A DNA stretch of 64,000 nt from positions 1-64,000 of the forward strand of contig JANXWV010000129.1 of NCBI GenBank assembly GCA_025350965.1, written 5' to 3'. The position numbers were made by a program, and so were the translations under genes. Below the pieces are notes generated by a model that had not been told where the DNA came from, ran no database searches, and was given only the letters and a program-made list of their open reading frames with translations. The DNA is from Rhizobacter sp. Its GTDB lineage: Bacteria; Pseudomonadota; Gammaproteobacteria; Burkholderiales; Burkholderiaceae_C. Positions 36,246 through 44,260 of the stretch are shown piece by piece (the stretch's first letter is position 1; each line of letters opens with the position of its first letter).

Positions 36246-37768
36246 GGCAGGCGCTGGCGCGGCGCTGCGAGCTGCTGCGGTGCCCAGGCATCGAGCACGC
36301 CGGCCGGCAGCTTGCCCGTGGCCTCGCGCGGCAACGCGGGCACGTCGATCAGGCGGCGCGGCAGGAACGCGGGGTCGATGCGCTCGCGCAGCGCACTGCG
36401 CAGACAGGCATGCGACACACCCGGCGCCACCACGAAGGCGACGAGCCGCACCACGCCATCGGCGTGCCCGTACTCCAGTCCATCGGCGTGCCCGTGCTCC
36501 AGTCCGGCGGCGTGACCGTGCTCCAGTCCGGCGGCGTGACCGTGCAAGGCGGCATGGGCCTGGCCCCGCACAACGCCGTCGGTGTGGCCCTGCGCACCGG
36601 GTTGCGGTGGCAGCCAGAACGCACCGTCGCGCACGCCCTCGATGGCGTTGAGGTGGAAGTTGAGGTGGCTGAGCGAACTGCGCTTGCCGGCCACGTTGAC
36701 GAGGTCGTTGGAACGGCCGAGCAGGCGAAAGGTTTGTGCGTCCAGCACTTCCAGCACGTCGGCCAGCGGCACGGGCTGCGGCACGTGGCCACCCTGTACG
36801 ACCGAGTGCTCGCCGTCGCCGCTGAGCCGCAGGCCGTCGTACACCTGCCATGCGTCGCCGTGCGTGGTGCGGCGAGACGCCACCTGCCCGGCCTCGGTGC
36901 AGCCGTAGATCTCCATCAGCGGCGCGCCGAACGCAGCCTCGGCCCGTGCCGCCAGTTGCGGCGACAAGGGGGCGGTGGCGCTGACGATCAGGTCCACCGG
37001 GGGCAGTGCGAAGCCGGCGTCGACCAGCGTCTTCAGGTGCAAGGGCGTGGTGACGAGCAGGCGCGGGCGGGGCGCGCGCGCCAGTGCGGCGGCAATGTCG
37101 GCGGGGTAGAACGGCCGTTCGGTGTCGAACGCCGCACCGCCGACCAGTGCCACCAGCACGCTCGACTCGAAACCGTACATGTGCTGCGCCGGCACGGTTG
37201 CCACGATCGTGCAGCCCTTGATCGATTCGCGCCCCATCTGCTGCGCCAGGCGGGCCGCGCCGCTGCGGGCGTTGCGCACCAGCAGGCCCCAGGCCTTGGG
37301 GTGTGGCACGGGCGCGCCGGTCGAGCCCGAGGTGAGCACCTGTGCGGCCAGCGCGTCGGCCGCGAACTGCGGGCAGGGCAGCGTTCCCGCACCGGCATCG
37401 CCTGTGGCACCTGCATCATGGGCCGCCACCGAATAGCGCGGGTGTCGCAGCACCGGCAGGTCGACTGCCGCCGCGCCGTCGTCGCACAAGGCATAGGCAC
37501 CGGGGAACAGCGCCGCGAGCCGCGCCACGGTGTCGGTGGTGTGGTTCGGCGGCAGCAGGTTGTTCTGGCCGCGCTGCATCGCCGCGCCCAGCCCCACGGC
37601 GAAGCGGTAGCGGTCGTGGGTGATGTTGAGCATCGGCCCACTGGCGGGCAGCAGGGCGGCCAGCGTCCGCACGTCGGCCAGGTACTGCGCACGGGTGATC
37701 GGCTGCCCCTGGTGCCAGGCCAGCGGCGCCGCGAGGTCGGCGCCTTGCATCAGCGGCACGGCGTTCAT
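36242..37768 (-). CDS. AMP-ligase activating the aryl starter (ApeH-like)
   Basis: A 508-residue ANL-family adenylating enzyme. VLTSGSTGAPVPHPK is the P-loop (A3), MEIYGCTEAGQVASR is A5, and GRSNDLVNVAGKRSS with ATGKLP near the end are A8 and the A10 Lys. It should adenylate the hydroxybenzoate starter and load it on the ACP. A region of about 32 residues near 425 is four copies of an octapeptide close to GHADGLEY/EHGHAAGL, inserted in the small C-terminal domain. Confidence 0.88.
   Translation of the reverse strand: MNAVPLMQGADLAAPLAWHQGQPITRAQYLADVRTLAALLPASGPMLNITHDRYRFAVGLGAAMQRGQNNLLPPNHTTDTVARLAALFPGAYALCDDGAAAVDLPVLRHPRYSVAAHDAGATGDAGAGTLPCPQFAADALAAQVLTSGSTGAPVPHPKAWGLLVRNARSGAARLAQQMGRESIKGCTIVATVPAQHMYGFESSVLVALVGGAAFDTERPFYPADIAAALARAPRPRLLVTTPLHLKTLVDAGFALPPVDLIVSATAPLSPQLAARAEAAFGAPLMEIYGCTEAGQVASRRTTHGDAWQVYDGLRLSGDGEHSVVQGGHVPQPVPLADVLEVLDAQTFRLLGRSNDLVNVAGKRSSLSHLNFHLNAIEGVRDGAFWLPPQPGAQGHTDGVVRGQAHAALHGHAAGLEHGHAAGLEHGHADGLEYGHADGVVRLVAFVVAPGVSHACLRSALRERIDPAFLPRRLIDVPALPREATGKLPAGVLDAWAPQQLAAPRQRLP
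36456..36551 (-). repeat. Four-copy 24-bp tandem repeat in the AMP-ligase gene
   Basis: Four consecutive 24-bp units at 36456, 36480, 36504 and 36528. Adjacent units are nearly identical: the first two differ at one base, the third differs from the second at three bases, and the last diverges at its end. They encode GHADGLEY, GHADGLEH and GHAAGLEH-type octapeptides. Confidence 0.9.
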
Positions 37769-37769
37769 G

Positions 37770-38447
37770 TCATGCGGTCGAACCGGGTTTCACGGGCGTT
37801 CGTCCGGCGGGCGCCTCGTGCCCGGCGTGCGAGTAGGCGCGTATCGCGTCGGCCAGGCTGGTGCGCTCGAACTCGGGGTGCAGGCGGTAGCGCAGCAGGT
37901 ATTCGCCGACGAACATCAGCGCCACCGCCAGCGGCGTGAGCAGGTTGGCGAACAGCGCCCAGGCGTCGAACGGCGCCAAAGCGAAGAGCGCGACCGAGAG
38001 CGCGGCCATGCCGATGAAGTAGAGCGTCCACGCCAGCGTGGCCTTGCGCGTGTAGGCCGCCATGTCGGCCGTGAACACGCGGTGCACCCGCTCGGCGAGC
38101 GTCGTGATGAACGGCTTGTGGCCGGCGCGCAGCGTGTTCCCGAACAGCAGCGCGAGAAACAGGTTGATGCCCACGTGCTGCGCAACGTACAGCGCCTGGG
38201 CTGAAACGTGCACGCCCAGCAGCGCCTGTGCGCACAGGCCGAGCACCACGGCCGCCGCGCCCAGCGCCAGCCCGCGCTGGCCACTTCGCCACGCGCCGGC
38301 CGCGACCACCGCGAGCATCGGGCTGAGCACGCCCACCACGTTCCAGGGCGAGCCGTTCGCGGACGTCATGAGCCAGTGGGTGCCGAGCACGTAGGCCACG
38401 CCGGCCACTGCGACACCCGCCACGCGGGCCACGGCGCGGCTGTTCAC
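37770..38447 (-). CDS. COG4648-like membrane protein of the pigment cluster (ApeG-like)
   Basis: A 225-residue membrane protein with about six hydrophobic helices. HVGINLFLALLFGNTLRAGHKPFITTLAERVHR (shown here in parts: HVGINLFLALLFGNTL and KPFITTLAERVHR) and TLYFIGMAALSVALF match the pattern of the small membrane proteins of APE clusters. The function is unknown. The GTG at 38447, 5 bases after the ACP stop, is preferred; reading further upstream overlaps the ACP gene. Confidence 0.8.
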   Translation of the reverse strand: MNSRAVARVAGVAVAGVAYVLGTHWLMTSANGSPWNVVGVLSPMLAVVAAGAWRSGQRGLALGAAAVVLGLCAQALLGVHVSAQALYVAQHVGINLFLALLFGNTLRAGHKPFITTLAERVHRVFTADMAAYTRKATLAWTLYFIGMAALSVALFALAPFDAWALFANLLTPLAVALMFVGEYLLRYRLHPEFERTSLADAIRAYSHAGHEAPAGRTPVKPGSTA

Positions 38448-38451
38448 TGCA

Positions 38452-38721
38452 TCAGCCGACGCGGTGCGTCGCGATGTGGTCCGCCAGGCTCGCAAGCGAC
38501 GTGAAAATCTTGACGTTGTCTTCGTCATCCGAGCGCAACTGGAAGCCGTAGCGCTGCGAAACGACGAGCGCCACTTCGAGGATGTCGATCGAGTCGAGGC
38601 CCAGACCTTCGCCGTACAGCGGGGCCTGCGGGTCGATGCTGTCGGGCGCGGTATCGAGGTTCAGCGCTTCGACGAGAAGCGCAGCTACCTCGCGTTGCAG
38701 GTCGGTGTGGGCAAAGGTCAT
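38452..38721 (-). CDS. Acyl carrier protein of the pigment cluster
   Basis: An 89-residue ACP with the phosphopantetheine site Ser in GLGLDSIDILEVAL. DAPLYGEGLG-type loop residues (PQAPLYGEGLG) and a C-terminal helix are as expected. It holds the aryl starter and growing polyene. It is the first gene of the leftward operon, and no second ACP gene is found in the locus. The ATG at 38721 follows GAAT-type sequence with no strong ribosome-binding site. Confidence 0.92.
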   Translation of the reverse strand: MTFAHTDLQREVAALLVEALNLDTAPDSIDPQAPLYGEGLGLDSIDILEVALVVSQRYGFQLRSDDEDNVKIFTSLASLADHIATHRVG

Positions 38722-38990
38722 TCGGGGATCAGTGGTCTCGTGGCGTCCGCTGCCGCGCCGCTCGGGCGTGCGCGCTCATCGCTGTGTTGGGTGTCCGAGC
38801 GCTCTGGAACGCCTTGCACCCGGCGGTGCCAGTTTAGCAAAGGCCTTGCGAGTTCGACTCACGCCGATCGACCGCACGCAACGCCATGCGCAGCGTGATG
38901 GGCGTCGCACAGACAAGGGCTTGCACGATGGCCTTGCCTGTGTCGCGGCCCTATGCTGCGGCGTCTACAAACAGGCAAGGGTGCAGCAGC

Positions 38991-40214
38991 GTGTTCAAGT
39001 CGATTCGGTCTGTCTGTCTTGTGGCCGCGCTCGTCGGCAGCGTGTGGTGTTCCACGGCGTGGTCGCAGGCGGCCGCGCCCACAACCCGGCCAGTGCGCGT
39101 GGGCTTTATCTGCCCGTTCAGCGGGGGCTCGCAAGACTTCGGCAACAGCGCGCGCCTGGGCGCCGAGCTGGCGGTAAAAGAGATCAACGAGGTTGGTGGC
39201 TACCTCGGCCGGCCTATTGAGCTGGTCGCGCGCGACGACAAGGCTACGCCCGATGAAGGCCGCAAGGTCGCCGAAGACCTGGTGCTGAAAGAGAAGGTCG
39301 CGTTCACGATCGCGTTCTGCAACACCGGCGTGGCGATGAAGGCGCTTGACGTGTTCCAGGACAACAAACACCTGCTGCTCGTGCCCGTGGCCACCGGCTC
39401 GGCAATCACGGCCAAATACCCGGCCGACAAGAGCTACGTGTTCCGGCTCTCGGCCCGCGACACGATCCAGGCCGCGTTCATCGTCGACGACATCGTCAAG
39501 CGCGGCTTCACGCGCGTGGCACTGCTCGCCGACAAGACGGGCTACGGCGAGGGCGGCTTCAAGGATGTCGAGAAGTTCCTCGCTGTGCACCAGCTCGCGC
39601 CGGTGTACAGCGCGCGCTTCGACATCGGCGTGAAGACGCTCACCGAGCAAGTGGCTGCGGCCCGCGCCGCCGGCGCGAACGTGCTCGTGGGCTACACCGT
39701 CGGCCCCGAGTTCGCGGTGATCGCGCAGGCCCGCAGCGAGGCGCGATTCACCGGCCCGCTGTACGGGCCATGGACTCTGTCGTTCCGCACCGTGCACGAG
39801 AAAGCCGGCGCTGCGCTCGAAGGCGCGGTGATGGTGCAGACCATCATCCCCGACCTGTCGAACGAACGCCGCGCCTCGTTCATCGCCCGCCTCACGCGTT
39901 CGGCTGGCGGCCAGTCCGTCAGCTCGTTGATGGCGGCGGCGCAGAGCTACGACGCGGTGCAGCTGATGCTGCGCGTGCTGTTCCAGACCAAGGGTGACAC
40001 GAGCGGCGATGTGCTCAAGGCCGCGCTCGAGAACCTGGAGCGGCCGTACCCCGGCGTGGTGACGACGCACGACAAGCCGTTCTCGCTCACCGACCACGAT
40101 TCGTTCACCCGCAACATGGTCTGGCTCGGCGTGTGGCGCAAGGGCGCGATCCAGTTCCAGTACCCCGAGGACGCAAAGCGCGCGAGCGTGATCCGGCGCA
40201 AGGAACCGGCGTGA
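38991..40214 (+). CDS. LivK-like ABC transporter substrate-binding protein
   Basis: About 407 residues, Leu/Ile/Val-binding-protein fold. A signal peptide (SIRSVCLVAALVGSVWCSTAWSQA) is followed by VRVGFICPFSGGSQDFG and GAELAVKEINEVGGYLGRPI, the usual start of family 1/4 receptors. The GTG at 38991 with AAGG upstream fits the signal peptide; longer frames upstream do not. It could bind branched-chain amino acids, amides or aromatics. It stands alone, divergent from the pigment operon across 269 bases in which no clear promoter pair is seen, and far from livHMGF. Confidence 0.85.
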   Translation: MFKSIRSVCLVAALVGSVWCSTAWSQAAAPTTRPVRVGFICPFSGGSQDFGNSARLGAELAVKEINEVGGYLGRPIELVARDDKATPDEGRKVAEDLVLKEKVAFTIAFCNTGVAMKALDVFQDNKHLLLVPVATGSAITAKYPADKSYVFRLSARDTIQAAFIVDDIVKRGFTRVALLADKTGYGEGGFKDVEKFLAVHQLAPVYSARFDIGVKTLTEQVAAARAAGANVLVGYTVGPEFAVIAQARSEARFTGPLYGPWTLSFRTVHEKAGAALEGAVMVQTIIPDLSNERRASFIARLTRSAGGQSVSSLMAAAQSYDAVQLMLRVLFQTKGDTSGDVLKAALENLERPYPGVVTTHDKPFSLTDHDSFTRNMVWLGVWRKGAIQFQYPEDAKRASVIRRKEPA

Positions 40215-40228
40215 GGTGACGGCGCGGG

Positions 40229-41218
40229 CTACTCGACCTTGGCCCCGCTGGCCTTGACGAGCCGCTCGTACCTGGCGTTCTCGCTCTTCACGAACGCCGC
40301 GAATTGCTCGGGCGACGAGCCCATCGGTTCGGCCATCAACGTGGCGAGGCGGGCAGCCAGCTCGGGCGAGTTGAGCGCGTCGACGAAGGCCTTGTTCAAA
40401 CGCAGCGTCATGGCGGCCGGCATCCGGGCCGGCGCGAACAGGCCGAACCAGGTGTCGATGTCGAAGCCGGCAAGGCCGACCGCTCGGCCGGTGTCGGCGA
40501 TGGTCGGCAGCTCGGGCATCGCGCTCGAACGTACCCGTGTCGTCACCGCGATGGCCTTGAGCTTGCCCGCGCGGATATTGGCCGATGCGGCCGCGAGGTT
40601 GTCGAAGTTCAGGTCGACCTGGCCTGACAGCAGCGCCAGCTGTGCCGGGTTGCCGCCCGCGTAGGGAATGTGCACCATGAACACGCCCGCCTGCGCCTTG
40701 AACATCTCGCCCGCCAGGTGCCCGGCGCTGCCATTGCCGCCCGAGCCGTAGTTGAGCTTGCCCGGGTTCTTGCGGGCGTAGGCCACCAGGTCGGCAACCG
40801 TGTCGATCTTCAACTCGGCGGCCCTCTGCGCATTCATCACCAGCACGTTGGGCACGCGTGCCACACCGGTGATGGGCGTGAAGTCGTGCAGCGCGTCGTA
40901 CGGCATCTTCGTGAACAGCCACGGGTTGATGGCGTGCGTGGCCACCGCGCCCATCACGAGCGTGCTGCCATCCGGTGCGCTCTTGGCCGCAACGTCGGCG
41001 CCGAGGTTGCCGCCGGCGCCCGGGCGGTTCTCGACGATCACCGTGCCGAGCACGGGCTGCACTTTCTCTGCGAGCGCGCGGGCCACGGTGTCGAGCGGGC
41101 CGCCGGGCGGGTAGGGCACGATCAACCGGATGGGTTTGGGCTGTGCCTGCGCCGCCGGCAAGAAGGCCAGCAGCGCGGCCGCGAACACGCAGTTGGCGAA
41201 GGTCTGGAGCAGCTTCAT
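40229..41218 (-). CDS. Bug-family tripartite tricarboxylate-type binding protein
   Basis: A 329-residue periplasmic receptor of the Bug/TctC family, very numerous in Burkholderiales. The signal peptide is LLQTFANCVFAAALLAFLPAAQA; then IRLIVPYPPGGPLDTVARAL, VIVENRPGAGGNLGADVAAK and HIPYAGGNPAQLALL follow. The ligand is unknown (often a carboxylate). No membrane subunits lie nearby. Its start overlaps the stop of the ferredoxin-type reductase, so the two are co-translated. Confidence 0.92.
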   Translation of the reverse strand: MKLLQTFANCVFAAALLAFLPAAQAQPKPIRLIVPYPPGGPLDTVARALAEKVQPVLGTVIVENRPGAGGNLGADVAAKSAPDGSTLVMGAVATHAINPWLFTKMPYDALHDFTPITGVARVPNVLVMNAQRAAELKIDTVADLVAYARKNPGKLNYGSGGNGSAGHLAGEMFKAQAGVFMVHIPYAGGNPAQLALLSGQVDLNFDNLAAASANIRAGKLKAIAVTTRVRSSAMPELPTIADTGRAVGLAGFDIDTWFGLFAPARMPAAMTLRLNKAFVDALNSPELAARLATLMAEPMGSSPEQFAAFVKSENARYERLVKASGAKVE

Positions 41219-42252
41219 GCGGCGTGCTTGTCGGCTTCGCTGGTGAACGAGTCGGCATAGAACTCGTCGTCGGGCAGGCCGCATTTCATGACGAAGTCGC
41301 GCTGTGCGGACTCGACCATGATGGGCGCGCCGCACGCATACACCTGGTGCTGCAGCAGGTTCGGTTGGTCGTGCATCACCGCAAGGTGAACCAGGCCGGT
41401 GCGGCCGGTCCAGCCGTCGGCCGGCCTGGGCTCCGACAACACGGGGACATAGGTCAGGCTCGGCAGGGACTCGGCTGCGGCCAACGCCCAGTCGTGCAGG
41501 TACAGGTCGGCGCGGCTGCGGCAGCCCCAGTACAGCACGGCAGGGCGCTGGCTGTTCGTGTGCTGGAGGTGTTCGATGATCGCCTTGATCGGCGCGAAGC
41601 CTGTGCCCGAGGCGAGCAGGATCATCGGCTTGGAGGAGCTCTCGCGCAGAAAGAAGCTGCCGAACGGCCCTTCCATGCGCAGGATCTCCTTTTCTTTCAT
41701 GGCGCCGAACACGTGGTCGGTGAACTTGCCTCCGGGCAGGTGGCGCAAGTGCAGTTCGATGCCGGGCTGGGCGAGTTGGGTGTGCGGCGCATTCGCCATC
41801 GAGTAGCTGCGGCGCGCGCCGTCACGCAGGATGAACTCGATGTACTGGCCGGCGTGGTATTGCAGCCGGTCGTTCGCGGGCAACTGCATCTGCAGGATGG
41901 CCACGTCCGGCGCGGGCTTGGCGATGCTCGTCACGCGGGTTGGCATCTTGCGGATGGCGAACTCACCGGCACCGGGCACGGTGCGCGCTTCGATGACCGC
42001 GTCGGTCTGCGGCGCGGCCTGGCAGGTCAGGATCCAGCCCTGCGCTTCCTCGTCGGCACTCAGGGCCTTGGCCTGGTGCACGCCGTGGATCACGCGGCCT
42101 TCCAGCAGGCGGCTCTTGCAGGAGCCGCAGGCGCCGTCCTTGCAGCCGTAGGGCAAGCCCACGCCCTGGCGAATGGCCGCACTCAGGATGGGCTCGTCGC
42201 GGTCGACGCTGAACAGGCGCCCGCTGGGTTGCACGGTGACGGTGAAGGACAT
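41215..42252 (-). CDS. 2Fe-2S ferredoxin / FAD-NAD(P)H reductase (AscD/phenol-hydroxylase P5 type)
   Basis: A 345-residue electron-transfer protein. The N-terminal plant-type ferredoxin domain has GCKDGACGSCKSRLL and a later Cys in LTCQA for a [2Fe-2S] cluster. The FAD domain has RRSYSMANAP, and the NAD domain ILLASGTGFAPIKAII and YACGAPIMVESAQRDF. It resembles CDP-6-deoxy-glucoseen reductases and oxygenase reductases, but neither partner type is adjacent. Its partner is unknown. Confidence 0.9.
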   Translation of the reverse strand: MSFTVTVQPSGRLFSVDRDEPILSAAIRQGVGLPYGCKDGACGSCKSRLLEGRVIHGVHQAKALSADEEAQGWILTCQAAPQTDAVIEARTVPGAGEFAIRKMPTRVTSIAKPAPDVAILQMQLPANDRLQYHAGQYIEFILRDGARRSYSMANAPHTQLAQPGIELHLRHLPGGKFTDHVFGAMKEKEILRMEGPFGSFFLRESSSKPMILLASGTGFAPIKAIIEHLQHTNSQRPAVLYWGCRSRADLYLHDWALAAAESLPSLTYVPVLSEPRPADGWTGRTGLVHLAVMHDQPNLLQHQVYACGAPIMVESAQRDFVMKCGLPDDEFYADSFTSEADKHAA

Positions 42253-42306
42253 GGACAGACGCCTCGTAAACTGAGTGGCGATTTTGCCCGCAGATACAAG
42301 CCCTTC

Positions 42307-43221
42307 GTGCCCGCTACCGCCCCTTCGTCCCTGTTCTCCCCCACGCGTTTCAAACGCCCCACGCTGTTGATCGTCGGCTGTGGTGACGTGGGCCTGCGCG
42401 TCGCGAAGTTGCTGCGCGGGCGCTGGCGGCTCATCGCGCTCACATCAAGCCCGGCGCGCTGCGCGGCGTTGCGCGCTGCGGGTGTGGTGCCCCTCGTGGG
42501 CAACCTGGACGCGCCGGCCACGCTGGCGCGGCTTGCGGGCCTGAGTGATGCGGTACTTCACCTGGCGCCGCCGCCGCTGCGCGGTTCGACCGACCCGCGC
42601 ACGGCCCACCTGCTGCACGCACTGGCGCGCAAGCCTGGGCTGCAGCGCATTGTCTACGGCAGCACCAGCGGTGTGTACGGTGACTGCAGCGGTGCGCGCA
42701 TCGATGAGACCCGCACTGTCGCCCCGGCCAGCGACCGCGCGCAGCGGCGCGTTGATGCCGAACAGCGCCTGCGCGCCTTTGGCCGCGCCACCGGCGTGCG
42801 CGTGACGCTGCTGCGCATTCCCGGCATCTACGCCGGCGACCGAGAAGGCGGCCACCCGCGCGAGCGCGTGGCGCGCGGCACGCCGGTGCTGGCGGCGGCT
42901 GACGACGTGCACACCAACCACATCCACGCCGACGATCTGGCGCGCGCGTGCGCGGCCGCGTTGCACCGGGGCCTGCCGCAACGCGTGGTGCACGCGAGCG
43001 ACGACACCGAGTTGAAGATGGCCGACTACTTCGACCTGGCGGCCGATCTGTCGCAGCTGCCACGGCCACCGCGCATGACGTTCGACGAAGCCGCGCGCAG
43101 CTTGTCGCCGATGCAGATGAGTTTCATGGCCGAGTCACGCCGGCTCGACAACACGCGGCTCAAGCGCGAACTGCGCTTGCGCCTGCACTACCCTACTGTG
43201 GCGACGGGCCTGCTCGCCTGA
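42307..43221 (+). CDS. NAD(P)-dependent SDR family protein (YeeZ-like)
   Basis: A 304-residue extended short-chain dehydrogenase. LLIVGCGDVGLRVAKLL is the nucleotide motif and IVYGSTSGVYGD the region of the usual Ser/Tyr; the canonical YxxxK is not obvious, as in YeeZ. The GTG at 42307 starts shortly before the Rossmann strand. The substrate is unknown. It is divergent from the ferredoxin-type reductase and followed closely by the GhrA-like gene. Confidence 0.82.
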   Translation: MPATAPSSLFSPTRFKRPTLLIVGCGDVGLRVAKLLRGRWRLIALTSSPARCAALRAAGVVPLVGNLDAPATLARLAGLSDAVLHLAPPPLRGSTDPRTAHLLHALARKPGLQRIVYGSTSGVYGDCSGARIDETRTVAPASDRAQRRVDAEQRLRAFGRATGVRVTLLRIPGIYAGDREGGHPRERVARGTPVLAAADDVHTNHIHADDLARACAAALHRGLPQRVVHASDDTELKMADYFDLAADLSQLPRPPRMTFDEAARSLSPMQMSFMAESRRLDNTRLKRELRLRLHYPTVATGLLA

Positions 43222-43242
43222 AGCGCACCGATGAAGGAAGCG

Positions 43243-44142
43243 ATGAAGACCTTGCTGCTCGCCGATCCGATGCCCGCCGGCTGGTTCAACACCGCCGTGC
43301 GCTCACTCGCGCCCGACGTGCCGCTCACCGACTACCGGCGCGACATGACCGATGCCGAACTCGCCGACATCGACGTGGTGCTCGGCTGGCGGTTCCCGCC
43401 CGGCGTGGCGGGCCGGCTGCCGCGCCTGAAGTGGGTGTGCTCGGTGGCGGCCGGGGTCGAGAAGCTGCTCGTGCCCGACCTGGCGCCGCAGGTTCCGGTG
43501 ACGCGCATCGTCGATGCCGAGCAGGCCGACGGGATCGCCCAGTTCGTCGCGACGATGGCGCTGCGCCATGTGCGCCAATTGCCGTTGTACGAGGCGCAGC
43601 AACTTCGCCGTGAATGGACGCGCATGCCCGTGGCCGCCGTGCGCAGCCGCGTGGCCGTTCTCGGCATGGGCACGATGGGCGGCGCCGTGGCGCGCCTGCT
43701 CGCAGCCGTGGGTTTCGACTTGCGCGGCTGGAGCCGCAGCAGCGGTGGCCCGCTCGACGCTGTGCTGGCCGCCAGCAACATCGTCGTGTGTGCGCTGCCG
43801 CTCACGCCGCAGACCGACGGCCTGCTCGACGCCCGCGCGTTCGCTTTGATGCCGCGCGGCGGCTATGTCATCAACATCGCGCGCGGTGCGCATGTGGTCG
43901 AAACCGACCTGATCGACGCGGTGCGCTCGGGCCACCTTGCCGGCGCCGCACTCGACGTGCAGCGCCACGAGCCGATGGCCGCGGACGACCCGCTGTGGGC
44001 AGTGCCCGGCATCACCATCACGCCGCACATCGCCGCGCAATCATCGGCAGCGACGATCGCGACGCAGTTCGTCGAAGGGCTGCGTTGCCTGCAGCGCGGC
44101 GAGTCGCCGCCGAACCTTGTGGATCGGGTGCGGGGGTATTGA
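43243..44142 (+). CDS. Glyoxylate/hydroxypyruvate reductase A-like dehydrogenase
   Basis: About 299 residues of the D-2-hydroxyacid dehydrogenase family, nearest GhrA. VLGMGTMGGAVARLLAAVGF is the NAD(P) motif; the catalytic Arg is in INIARGAHVVE, the Glu in LDVQRHEPMA and the His in ITPHIAAQSS. It should reduce glyoxylate or hydroxypyruvate. The ATG at 43243 has AAGGA just upstream; an in-frame ATG at 43231 is an alternative. Confidence 0.9.
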   Translation: MKTLLLADPMPAGWFNTAVRSLAPDVPLTDYRRDMTDAELADIDVVLGWRFPPGVAGRLPRLKWVCSVAAGVEKLLVPDLAPQVPVTRIVDAEQADGIAQFVATMALRHVRQLPLYEAQQLRREWTRMPVAAVRSRVAVLGMGTMGGAVARLLAAVGFDLRGWSRSSGGPLDAVLAASNIVVCALPLTPQTDGLLDARAFALMPRGGYVINIARGAHVVETDLIDAVRSGHLAGAALDVQRHEPMAADDPLWAVPGITITPHIAAQSSAATIATQFVEGLRCLQRGESPPNLVDRVRGY

Positions 44143-44159
44143 AGCGCGGCGCGTTGCGG

Positions 44160-44260
44160 CACCGCCCGAACGGGAGAGATCTCGAGTCACCGCCCGAACG
44201 GGAGAGATCTTGAGTCACCGCCCGAACGGTAGAGATCTTGAGTCACCGCCCGAACGGTGA
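44160..44260. repeat. 28-bp tandem repeat at the 3' end of the rhomboid gene
   Basis: Three full 28-bp units start at 44160, 44188 and 44216, and a partial fourth at 44244 lies inside the rhomboid coding end. Each unit holds CACCGCCCGAACGG, the codons for the rhomboid C-terminus PFGR and its stop on the minus strand, plus AGATCT. They differ at one or two bases. Confidence 0.92.

Larger units (their letters stand above)
22043..38721. other. Aryl polyene / xanthomonadin-type pigment biosynthetic locus
   Basis: Two convergent gene sets, five genes rightward and eleven leftward (twelve functional modules), make up this locus. Gene types match the E. coli APE and Xanthomonas pigment clusters: starter supply from chorismate, starter activation (AMP-ligase), one ACP, a ketosynthase pair, ketoreductase, two hotdog dehydratases, two acyltransferases, a glycosyltransferase, a LolA-like protein and an MMPL exporter. 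The halogenase-like gene and the XanB2 gene point to the xanthomonadin subtype. No second ACP, stand-alone thioesterase or phosphopantetheinyl transferase is seen. Confidence 0.85.

Noticed and set aside
44160-44260. Possible CRISPR array
   Set aside because: The 28-bp units are directly adjacent with no spacers, and there are no cas genes.
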